DNA from: Porphyromonas sp. | Lineage (GTDB): Bacteria; Bacteroidota; Bacteroidia; Bacteroidales; Porphyromonadaceae | Length of the DNA stretch: 7,467 nucleotides | Direction of reading: 5' to 3' | NCBI GenBank assembly: GCA_029983505.1 | Contig: JASBZK010000058.1 | Span: forward strand, 1 to 7,467 | In this document: piece by piece, positions 1-5,928 of the stretch | Numbering within the stretch: the stretch's first letter is position 1 | How the letters are laid out: every line of letters starts with the position of its first letter | Notes under the pieces: generated by a model | What the model saw: only the letters and a program-made list of their open reading frames with translations | Told to the model about the DNA's origin: nothing | The model's database searches: none | Made by a program: the position numbers and the translations under genes

Positions 1-81
1 GGTCTGCCATTAAACGCAGGGCGGGCGACAATTTGGCGGGCGGTCTGCCCCCATTTCGTCACTGTGCCGCTTTTTGCAAAT

Positions 82-102
82 GGATAGGCGTAAAGCTTAT
101 CC
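82..102 (+). promoter_or_regulatory. Hairpin in the clpB leader
   Basis: The arms GGATAGGC (82-89) and GCTTATCC (95-102) pair over 8 bp with one G-U pair, around a GTAAA loop. It ends 31 bases before the clpB start. There is no T-run after it, so it is not a terminator for an upstream gene. It is not the CIRCE operator (TTAGCACTC-N9-GAGTGCTAA). Its place before a chaperone gene would fit a protein operator or an RNA structure in the leader, but that is inference. No TAnnTTTG promoter element is visible in bases 1-133, and no gene is seen there. Those bases also contain GGTCTGCC twice (1-8, 42-49) and GGCGGGCG twice (20-27, 35-42). Confidence 0.4.
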
Positions 103-133
103 AAACGAACACAGTAGAAAGGAATAATAAGAT

Positions 134-2734
134 ATGAACTGGGAGAAACTTACCATTAAAGCACAGGAGGCCGTGCAGGCAGCGCTCCGCTATGCAGAGA
201 GCGGCGGGCAGCAGGCAGTGGAGCCGGAGCATTTGCTCAAAGCCCTCCTTGAGGACGACACGCAGATAGCGGAGTTTTTGATTTCCAAAGCAGGGGGTTC
301 CGTGCCCGTGCTCAAGAAAAATACCGACTTGGCACTGACACATTTGCCCAAAGTGGCAGGCGGTCAGCCTTTCTTAAGTCAGGACCTCAATACAGCCCTC
401 GCGGAGGCCGAGAAGAGTGCCACAAAGATGGGCGACCAATTCGTAACCATCGAGCATCTTTTCATAGGGCTCTTTAACACGAATAACGGCGCTTCCCGCC
501 TCCTCAAAGACCAGGGGCTCACCCGTGACACGCTTGAGAAAGCCGTCACCGAGATGCGGAAAAGCACCGGCAAAGTGACCTCACAGAGCGCCGAAGAGAC
601 CTACAACGCCCTCGGCAAATACGCACAGAACCTCATCGAGCTCGCACAAGCCGGTAAGCTCGACCCCGTCATCGGCAGGGACGACGAAATACGCCGTGTC
701 CTCCAGATCCTCAGCCGCAGGACGAAAAATAACCCCATCCTCATAGGTGAGCCGGGGGTCGGTAAGACCGCCATCGCCGAAGGACTGGCGCAGAGGATCG
801 TGCGCGGTGACGTGCCGGAGAACTTGAAGAGCAAGAAGCTCTTTTCCCTCGATATGGGGGCTCTCGTCGCGGGTGCCAAGTACAAAGGCGAGTTTGAGGA
901 ACGGCTCAAAAGCGTCGTGAATGAGGTCAAGCAGTCGGAGGGCGAAATAATCCTCTTCATCGACGAGATCCACACCCTCGTCGGTGCCGGCAAGGGTGAG
1001 GGGGCGATGGATGCCGCCAATATCCTTAAGCCCGCCTTGGCTCGCGGTGAGCTCAGAGCCATCGGTGCCACCACACTGGACGAGTACCAGAAGTATTTCG
1101 AGAAGGATAAGGCGCTCGAGAGGCGCTTCCAGGTCGTCATGGTCGACGAACCGTCCGAAGAGGACGCCATCTCCATACTCCGTGGTCTGAAAGAAAGGTA
1201 CGAGACCCACCACAAAGTCCGTATCCTCGACGACGCCATCATCGCTGCCGTCAAGCTCTCCAGCCGGTACGTCACCGAGCGCTACCTCCCGGACAAAGCC
1301 ATCGACTTGATGGACGAAGCCGCAGCCCGCCTACGTATGCAGGTGGATTCCGCGCCCGAAGAACTCGACGAGATAGAGCGTAAGATTAAGCAGCTCGAGA
1401 TTGAGCGCGAAGCGATCAAAAGGGACGGTAACGCCGATAACCTCAAGCGGGTGGAGACGGAGCTCTCCTCCCTCAGGGACGAGGAGACGGCACTCCGTGC
1501 CAAGTGGCAGCGCGAGAAGGAGCAAGCGGACGTGATCCAAAAGAGCAAGGCCGAAATCGAAGACCTAAAGCTCCAAGCGGAGCGGGCAGAGCGCGAAGGC
1601 AATTACGGTCTCGTGGCCGAGATCCGCTACGGTAAGCTTCAGAAGCTCTCCGACTCCATCAAGGAGGCAGAGGACAAGCTCCACGAGCTACAGAAGGACA
1701 AACCCCTCGTCAAGGAGGTGGTCGACTCCGAGGACATCGCCGACGTGGTCTCCAAGTGGACCCACATCCCGGTCTCCAAGATGCTTAAGAGCGAGCGCGA
1801 AAAGCTCCTCACCCTTGAGGACGAGCTGCACAAGCGCGTGGTGGGGCAGAACGAAGCCATTGCCGCCATCGCCAACGCGGTACGCCGCAGCCGTGCGGGA
1901 CTCCAGGACGCGAAGCGCCCCATCGGGTCGTTCCTTTTCCTCGGCTCCACAGGGGTGGGGAAGACGGAAGTGGCGCGTGCGCTTGCCGAAGTCCTCTTTG
2001 ACGACGAGAATATGATGACCCGTATCGATATGAGCGAGTATCAGGAGAAGCACACCGCCTCACGCCTTGTGGGGGCGCCTCCCGGATACATCGGCTACGA
2101 AGAGGGCGGACAGCTCACGGAGGCCATCCGGCGTAAACCGTACTCCGTCGTCCTCTTCGACGAAATCGAGAAGGCGCACCCCGATGTCTTCAATGTCCTC
2201 CTCCAAGTCCTCGACGACGGCAGGCTTACGGACAATAAAGGCCGTACGGTGAACTTTAAGAATACCATCATCATCATGACGAGCAATATGGGTGCGGACA
2301 TCATTCGGGAAAATATGGAGGGCTTTTCCTCCGAAAATGCCCTCGAAGTGATCGAGAAGACCCGTATTCAGGTCTTGGACCTCTTGAAGCGGACGATTCG
2401 CCCCGAGTTCCTCAACCGTATCGACGAGACCATAGTCTTCACGCCGCTCTCCAAGAGCCAGATTTCGGACGTGGTACGCATCCAGCTCGGCAACGTCATC
2501 AAGACGCTGAGCGAGCAGGATATCACACTCACCTACACGGAGGGCGCCGTCGCCGAGATCGCGGACGAGGGCTACAACCCCCAGTACGGAGCGCGTCCCG
2601 TCAAACGGGTCATCCAGAGGCGTGTCCTCAACGACCTCGCTACGGACATCCTTGGGGGCAAAGTCTCCTCTGCGTCGCCTATCGAGCTTGATTACGACGA
2701 GGCCGGCGGTAAGTTTGTCTTCCGTAACGTCTGA
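134..2734 (+). CDS. clpB: ATP-dependent disaggregase chaperone ClpB
   Basis: ClpB is a cytoplasmic hexameric AAA+ machine that threads aggregated proteins through its pore and refolds them with DnaK. The 866-residue product is of normal family length and complete. An N-terminal Clp domain covers about residues 1-145. NBD1 has Walker A GEPGVGKT (205-212), pore loop KYKG (249-252), Walker B ending in D277-E278 and arginines R330/R331. A long charged middle domain, about 405-525, is the coiled-coil propeller that separates ClpB from ClpA/ClpC. NBD2 has Walker A GSTGVGKT (604-611), pore loop GYIGYEEGG, Walker B D676-E677, an arginine-finger NRID motif (about 761-764) and sensor-2 GAR (819-821). 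The ATG start gives the expected MNWEKLTIKAQEAVQ beginning. The upstream AAAGGAATAATAAG is at best a weak ribosome binding site, as usual in Bacteroidota. The gene converges on the transporter at 2836-3786 and ends at a strong hairpin. Heat-shock control is likely from the family but no heat-shock promoter is recognised. Confidence 0.98.
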   Translation: MNWEKLTIKAQEAVQAALRYAESGGQQAVEPEHLLKALLEDDTQIAEFLISKAGGSVPVLKKNTDLALTHLPKVAGGQPFLSQDLNTALAEAEKSATKMGDQFVTIEHLFIGLFNTNNGASRLLKDQGLTRDTLEKAVTEMRKSTGKVTSQSAEETYNALGKYAQNLIELAQAGKLDPVIGRDDEIRRVLQILSRRTKNNPILIGEPGVGKTAIAEGLAQRIVRGDVPENLKSKKLFSLDMGALVAGAKYKGEFEERLKSVVNEVKQSEGEIILFIDEIHTLVGAGKGEGAMDAANILKPALARGELRAIGATTLDEYQKYFEKDKALERRFQVVMVDEPSEEDAISILRGLKERYETHHKVRILDDAIIAAVKLSSRYVTERYLPDKAIDLMDEAAARLRMQVDSAPEELDEIERKIKQLEIEREAIKRDGNADNLKRVETELSSLRDEETALRAKWQREKEQADVIQKSKAEIEDLKLQAERAEREGNYGLVAEIRYGKLQKLSDSIKEAEDKLHELQKDKPLVKEVVDSEDIADVVSKWTHIPVSKMLKSEREKLLTLEDELHKRVVGQNEAIAAIANAVRRSRAGLQDAKRPIGSFLFLGSTGVGKTEVARALAEVLFDDENMMTRIDMSEYQEKHTASRLVGAPPGYIGYEEGGQLTEAIRRKPYSVVLFDEIEKAHPDVFNVLLQVLDDGRLTDNKGRTVNFKNTIIIMTSNMGADIIRENMEGFSSENALEVIEKTRIQVLDLLKRTIRPEFLNRIDETIVFTPLSKSQISDVVRIQLGNVIKTLSEQDITLTYTEGAVAEIADEGYNPQYGARPVKRVIQRRVLNDLATDILGGKVSSASPIELDYDEAGGKFVFRNV

Positions 2735-2767
2735 CCCTTTGGGGGTGCTTCATCCCGGCAAATAATT

Positions 2768-2803
2768 TTGGTCCGTGTCTCGCTGACGTGAGACACGGAC
2801 CAA
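2768..2803. terminator. Hairpin terminator between convergent clpB and transporter
   Basis: TTGGTCCGTGTCTC (2768-2781) pairs perfectly with GAGACACGGACCAA (2790-2803) over 14 bp. One G-U and one C-G pair extend it inward, leaving a TGAC loop. On the plus strand it is followed by TCTTTTCTCC. On the minus strand it is followed by AAAATTATTT. It lies 33 bases after the clpB stop and 32 bases past the transporter stop, so it can serve both convergent genes. The T-tracts are imperfect on both sides. A smaller stem, GGGGTG-CTT-CATCCC (2742-2756), sits just after the clpB stop. Confidence 0.8.
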
Positions 2804-2806
2804 TCT

Positions 2807-2852
2807 TTTCTCCCCGGTCTGTACCTTTTTCCCTTCTATGCCCGTACCTCCT
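2807..2852 (-). repeat. Two units of a 23-bp-period repeat (minus orientation)
   Basis: Read on the minus strand, the cores ACGGGCAT (starting at 2845) and ACAGACCG (starting at 2822) lie exactly 23 bases apart. Each follows a GGT. Another core-like ACGGACCA starts at 2776, 46 bases (two periods) further on, inside the 5' arm of the hairpin at 2768-2803. The same family occurs at 5160-5251 and 7353-7421. The first unit overlaps the end of the transporter gene: its last codons and TAG stop (2836-2838) lie within the segment ACGGGCATAGAAG, which matches ACGGACATAGAAG in the copy after lpd at 12 of 13 bases. Confidence 0.6.
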
Positions 2853-3786
2853 TTCGGGCGGGGTGGGGCGCTTTTTTCTTAAAGACAAGGAGCGTGACGG
2901 CTGTGATGATGAGGACGACGCCCATGGCAGAGCGGAGTGTGAAAGCTTCGCCTAAGAGGGAGACCCCCACGACGACGGCAATCACCGGTTCAAACGCCCC
3001 CAGTATCGCGGCAAGCGTGGAGCCCACTTGAGCAATGGACTTAATGAGGAGGACGTTGGAGAGGACAGTGGGGACGAGACCGAGGAGGAAAAGGTTAATC
3101 CACGAGGGGCCGTTAGGCACCCGTTCGATGCCTGCTCCGCTTACGAGTAAATAGCCCGTCAGGAAGAGGAGGGCGAAAAAGAGGCAGTAAAACGTCAGCT
3201 TGAGACTGCCCATCTCCCTCACGCCGAGCCGGTCGACGAGTACCATATAGACGGAGTAGCTCAGCCCCGACATCAGCACGACGACGGGTGCATACCACGG
3301 GGCATCGGGGTCCACGGAGGCGCCGCCGGAGAGGAGGTAGACTCCGGAGAGGGCAAGGAGTATGGTAAGGAGGGTCTTCGGCGCCAACCGCTCGCGGAAG
3401 AAAACCGCCATAATAACCGCTGTCCAGACGGGGTACATAAAAAGAAGCGTCGTCGCCGCGCCGCTCGACATATACCGGTAGCCGTAGTAGAGGCAGACCG
3501 CCGAACCGTCGTACAGGAGACCGAAGAGCGCCATAAGGAGCAGTTCACGGAGCGAGAGGACGAGGTTTTTGCGGTTCAGGAGCAGCATGCCCACCATCAA
3601 GAGGCAGGCGATGAGGAAGCGGTAAAAGAGTACGCCGTGGGTACTCATCCCCGCATCCAGTTCGGGTATGGAGAAGAGCGGTATGAGACCGAAAGTGGCA
3701 GCGGAGAGGATGCCGCTCCAGATGCCGGAGGACCTTGTGCCGCCTTTTTGCACGGCACGGGGAGAAGGTGACGTTTGGGTTTCCAT
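2836..3786 (-). CDS. EamA/DMT-family membrane transporter
   Basis: This is a probable inner-membrane permease of the drug/metabolite transporter superfamily. The substrate cannot be read from sequence; relatives export amino acids, nucleotides or other metabolites. The 316-residue product has about ten hydrophobic segments (roughly 22-41, 50-71, 80-101, 108-129, 136-154, 164-184, 196-215, 228-249, 256-278, 284-301). They form two EamA halves of five, a normal length. The second half carries the hallmark GAFEPVIAVVVGVSLLGE (263-280); the matching place in the first half is MYPVWTAVIMAVFFRE. A TTG 30 bases upstream (3816) is in frame, but it falls inside a TAnnTTTG promoter element, so the ATG at 3786 is chosen. 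The C-terminal tail, KKKAPHPARKEVRA, is basic and probably cytoplasmic; its last codons overlap a dispersed repeat. The gene is divergent from prfB and convergent with clpB, hence its own transcription unit. Confidence 0.88.
   Translation of the reverse strand: METQTSPSPRAVQKGGTRSSGIWSGILSAATFGLIPLFSIPELDAGMSTHGVLFYRFLIACLLMVGMLLLNRKNLVLSLRELLLMALFGLLYDGSAVCLYYGYRYMSSGAATTLLFMYPVWTAVIMAVFFRERLAPKTLLTILLALSGVYLLSGGASVDPDAPWYAPVVVLMSGLSYSVYMVLVDRLGVREMGSLKLTFYCLFFALLFLTGYLLVSGAGIERVPNGPSWINLFLLGLVPTVLSNVLLIKSIAQVGSTLAAILGAFEPVIAVVVGVSLLGEAFTLRSAMGVVLIITAVTLLVFKKKAPHPARKEVRA
3744..3766 (+). repeat. Possible single 23-bp repeat unit inside the transporter gene
   Basis: On the plus strand TTTTTGCACGG (3745-3755) is an exact 11-base match to the second unit after lpd, read on the minus strand there. 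It is followed by CGGGGAGAA, as in the minus-strand unit beside clpB. It overlaps the N-terminal codons of the transporter (about residues 7-14, SPRAVQKG) on the opposite strand. One isolated copy in a coding region may be chance, so confidence is low. Confidence 0.25.
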
Positions 3787-3813
3787 ATAGAGGGAAGTGT
3801 CGTTTTCGGAGGG

Positions 3814-3821
3814 CAAAGGTA
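3814..3821 (-). promoter_or_regulatory. Bacteroidota -7 promoter element for the transporter gene
   Basis: The minus strand reads TACCTTTG, a full match to the Bacteroidota -7 consensus TAnnTTTG. It ends 27 bases before the ATG at 3786, so transcription would start a few bases downstream and leave a leader of about 20 bases. An A-rich stretch lies upstream. No clear -33 TTG element is seen at the usual distance. Confidence 0.55.
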
Positions 3822-3930
3822 CCGCTTTTTTTGCTTTGGGGGCGGGGCTCGGACTCCGGGACTGGCGGGGTGGGGACGAAAGCCCGCGACCGGGGTCGAA
3901 GACGGGGAAGGCTTATAGCGGTATTTTTTG

Positions 3931-3938
3931 TAAATTTG
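3931..3938 (+). promoter_or_regulatory. Bacteroidota -7 promoter element for prfB
   Basis: TAAATTTG matches the Bacteroidota -7 consensus TAnnTTTG in full and follows a T-rich stretch, in the gap divergent from the transporter. It predicts a prfB leader of roughly 90 bases. No -33 TTG is evident about 20 bases upstream. Confidence 0.55.
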
Positions 3939-4034
3939 CAGAGCTTCTTCAGTCCGCACGGAATGAGCTGCGGCGCGGGGAGAAGCTTTCAGTCACTTAT
4001 TTCACTAACCCCAATCAACCCCCGTACTTAGAGG

Positions 4035-5157
4035 ATGATTACATCAGACCAACTACATGCCTTGTTGGAGCGCCGAGATGCGCTGAGGAGGTATCTTTGA
4101 CATCGATCATAAGAAGATCGAGTTAGAAGAAGAAGAATTACGTACACAAGACCCGCATTTCTGGGACGACTCAAAGAAAGCCGAAGCCCAGATGAAAGTG
4201 GTCAAAGAATTGAAAGGATGGATCTCGGGGTTTGAGGAAGCCGACAGCCTCTCTGAGGAGGTGGCGCTCTCCCTCGATTTCGTCAAAGAGGAGCTCGTGA
4301 CCGAAGAAGAGGTCGATGAGCTCTATGCCCGTGCCCTCTCGAAGATAGAGGATCTCGAGATGAAGAACATGCTGCGTGCCGAAGAGGATAAGCTGGGCGC
4401 AGTACTCAAAATCAACGCAGGCGCCGGCGGCACCGAGGCCCAGGACTGGGCTTCCATGCTCGTGAGGATGTATCAGCGCTACTGCGAGAAGACGGGCTTC
4501 TCCGTCACGATTACCAACTGGCAGGACGGTGACGACGCGGGCATCAAGACTGCCACGCTCCAGGTCGAAGGCGATATGGCCTACGGCTACCTCAAGAGCG
4601 AGAACGGCGTGCACCGCCTCGTCCGTGTCTCTCCCTACAACGCCCAAGGCAAACGTATGACGAGCTTCGCTTCCGTCTTCGTCGTCCCTCTTGTCGACGA
4701 CACGATAGAGGTCGAAGTGGATCCCGCGCGCCTCTCCTGGGATACGTTCCGAAGCGGTGGAGCCGGCGGTCAGAACGTCAATAAGGTCGAGACCGGCGTC
4801 CGTATCCGCTACCAGTACAAAGACCCCGACACCGGCGAAGAGGAAGAGATCCTTATCGAAAACACCGAGAGCCGCAAGCAGCAACAAAATAGAGAGAATG
4901 CCCTCCGACTCCTCAAGTCCGAGCTCTATGACCGCGAGCTTGCGAGGAGGCGCAAAGCCCTTGACGCCATTGAGGGTTCGAAGAAGAAGATCGAGTGGGG
5001 CTCCCAGATCCGAAGCTACGTCTTCGACGACCGACGGGTCAAAGACCACCGCACCGGCTATCAGACATCGGACGTAGGGGGCGTGATGGACGGCAATATC
5101 GACGCCTTCATCAAAGCCTACCTGATGGAGTTCGGAGCGGAGGACGGTACTGCGTGA
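4035..5157 (+). CDS. prfB: Peptide chain release factor 2 (RF2), expressed by +1 frameshift
   Basis: RF2 recognises UGA and UAA in the ribosomal A site and releases the finished protein. The gene is in two frames. Codons 1-21 run from ATG 4035 to CTT 4095-4097 and are followed by in-frame TGA (4098-4100). Reading then slips +1 to GAC (4099-4101) and continues to TGA 5155-5157. The joined product is 373 residues, close to the 365 of E. coli RF2. Its N-terminus, MITSDQLHALLERRDALRRYL then DIDHKKIELEEEE, is typical of RF2. The catalytic GGQ is at 244-246, within SGGAGGQNVNK. The stop-codon tripeptide is SPY (199-201), where the classical RF2 sequence is SPF. The bases before the ATG (TTAGAGG) leave no spacing for a Shine-Dalgarno site. 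Annotating only the downstream open frame from ATG 4192 would lose the first 52 residues. Transcription probably starts at the element near 3931. Confidence 0.97.
4086..4101 (+). promoter_or_regulatory. prfB: Programmed +1 frameshift site of prfB
   Basis: The site reads AGGAGGTATCTTTGAC. It has a Shine-Dalgarno-like AGGAGG (4086-4091), one TAT codon, the slippery CTT (4095-4097), the UGA stop and a following C, a poor termination context. Layout and spacing equal the E. coli site AGGGGGTATCTTTGAC, with one base changed. Known mechanism: when RF2 is scarce the ribosome pauses at UGA and the CUU-bound tRNA slips to UUU, giving full RF2. When RF2 is plentiful, translation stops after 21 residues. 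RF2 therefore controls its own level. Confidence 0.96.
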
Positions 5158-5159
5158 TT

Positions 5160-5251
5160 TTTTTGCACAGACCGAAAGTTTCTTTTGGTACAGACCGGAA
5201 TGATCCGCTTGCACGTACCGGGCTTCCCCTCTCGTACAGACCGAAATCGAA
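5160..5251 (+). repeat. Four-unit degenerate tandem repeat, 23-bp period
   Basis: Cores start at 5167 (ACAGACCG), 5190 (ACAGACCG), 5213 (ACGTACCG) and 5236 (ACAGACCG), exactly 23 bases apart. The seven bases before each core are tttttgc, ttttggt, cgcttgc and ctctcgt; the bases after are mostly GRAA-like and poorly conserved. The array begins right after the prfB stop and fills most of the gap before efp. CACGTACCGGG of the third unit (5212-5222) recurs exactly in the hairpin after lpd (7340-7350). No strong hairpin is visible in this copy, so its role in ending prfB transcription is unclear. Confidence 0.75.
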
Positions 5252-5309
5252 CCGCCTTTCAATCCTATAATAAGACAAATAATTTACACCATACTTTTAC
5301 GCACTACTT

Positions 5310-5876
5310 ATGGCAACAACAGCTGACTTCAAGAACGGTATGACCCTCGATATCGACGGCACCTATTTTGAAATCGTAGAATTCCTTCACGTAAAGCCGG
5401 GCAAGGGTCCTGCTTTCGTACGCACCAAGCTCAGAAACATCACCACGGGACGCATCCTCGACAAGACCTGGAACTCCGGCGTCAAAGTCGACGAGGTGCG
5501 CATCGAACGCCGCCCCTACCAGTACCTCTACGAAGAAGAGATGGGGCTCGTCTTCATGCACCCCGAGACGTTCGAGCAGATCACGATCCCCAAGGACTCC
5601 ATCGTGGGCGTGCAGTTCCTCAAAGAAGGCGATATGGTAGAGGCCATGGTACACGCAGGGAGCGAAGAAGTCCTCACCTGTGAGCTGCCCAGCCACGTCA
5701 CCCTCGAAGTGACCTACACCGAGCCCGCCGTCAAGGGCAACACCGCCACCAACGCCCAAAAGAACGCCACCCTCGAAACCGGCGCCGAGATCCAGGTGCC
5801 GCTCTTCATCGAGAACGGCGAGAAGATCGTCGTCGATACCCGCGACGGCTCCTACATCTCCCGCGCCAAAGAATAA
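5310..5876 (+). CDS. efp: Translation elongation factor P
   Basis: EF-P binds between the ribosomal P and E sites and speeds peptide bond formation at consecutive prolines. The product is 188 residues, the usual length. It has the N-terminal KOW-like domain (about 1-64), a central OB domain (about 67-125) and a C-terminal OB domain (about 130-186). The conserved loop HVKPGKGPAF puts lysine 32 where E. coli carries the modified K34. Whether and how this lysine is modified cannot be told here, since no epmA, epmB or other modification gene is in the window. The ending DGSYISRAKE fits the conserved EF-P C-terminus. The ATG start gives the normal N-terminus; no Shine-Dalgarno sequence precedes it, and the upstream 30 bases are AT-rich. 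It follows prfB after a 152-base repeat-bearing gap and precedes lpd by 52 bases. Confidence 0.98.
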   Translation: MATTADFKNGMTLDIDGTYFEIVEFLHVKPGKGPAFVRTKLRNITTGRILDKTWNSGVKVDEVRIERRPYQYLYEEEMGLVFMHPETFEQITIPKDSIVGVQFLKEGDMVEAMVHAGSEEVLTCELPSHVTLEVTYTEPAVKGNTATNAQKNATLETGAEIQVPLFIENGEKIVVDTRDGSYISRAKE

Positions 5877-5928
5877 CGCCCGGGGGCAACCGAACAAATA
5901 AAAGAACCACAGTCATATTGATACTCCG

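Noticed and set aside
1..49. GGTCTGCC pair near the window start as members of the 23-bp repeat
   Set aside because: The spacing is 41 bases, not a multiple of 23, and the flanks do not match the other units.
581..1275. Overlapping open frames of 210 and 224 residues opposite clpB
   Set aside because: Two different antisense frames are open over conserved AAA+ coding sequence, with no family features.
3787..3816. Upstream TTG start of the transporter, adding 10 residues
   Set aside because: The TTG overlaps a full TAnnTTTG promoter match, so it would probably not be in the transcript. The ATG at 3786 is better.
3954..3973. CCGCA/TGCGG inverted repeat in the prfB leader
   Set aside because: A 5-bp stem with a 10-base loop in GC-rich DNA is too weak to call.
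4098..4100. In-frame TGA in prfB as a disabling mutation or sequencing error
   Set aside because: The complete frameshift signal (AGGAGG, TAT, CTT, TGA, C) is present and both halves match RF2, so it is programmed.
3735..4126. Open frames of 98 and 109 residues across the transporter-prfB gap (plus strand)
   Set aside because: They start within the transporter gene antisense, cross the promoter region and overlap the prfB start in the wrong frame. They have no recognisable domain.
5160..5251. CRISPR array
   Set aside because: The period is only 23 bases with no constant repeat longer than about 8 bases and no spacer-sized intervals, and no cas genes are seen.
4171..5262. 363-residue open frame on the minus strand opposite prfB
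   Set aside because: It is antisense to the strongly conserved RF2 frame. The protein has no recognisable family, and such long shadows are expected from GC-rich codon use.
5292..5299. TACTTTTA and the nearby TATAAT (5266-5271) as efp promoters
   Set aside because: TACTTTTA lacks the final G of TAnnTTTG and would leave almost no leader. TATAAT is not the usual Bacteroidota element and has no partner box.
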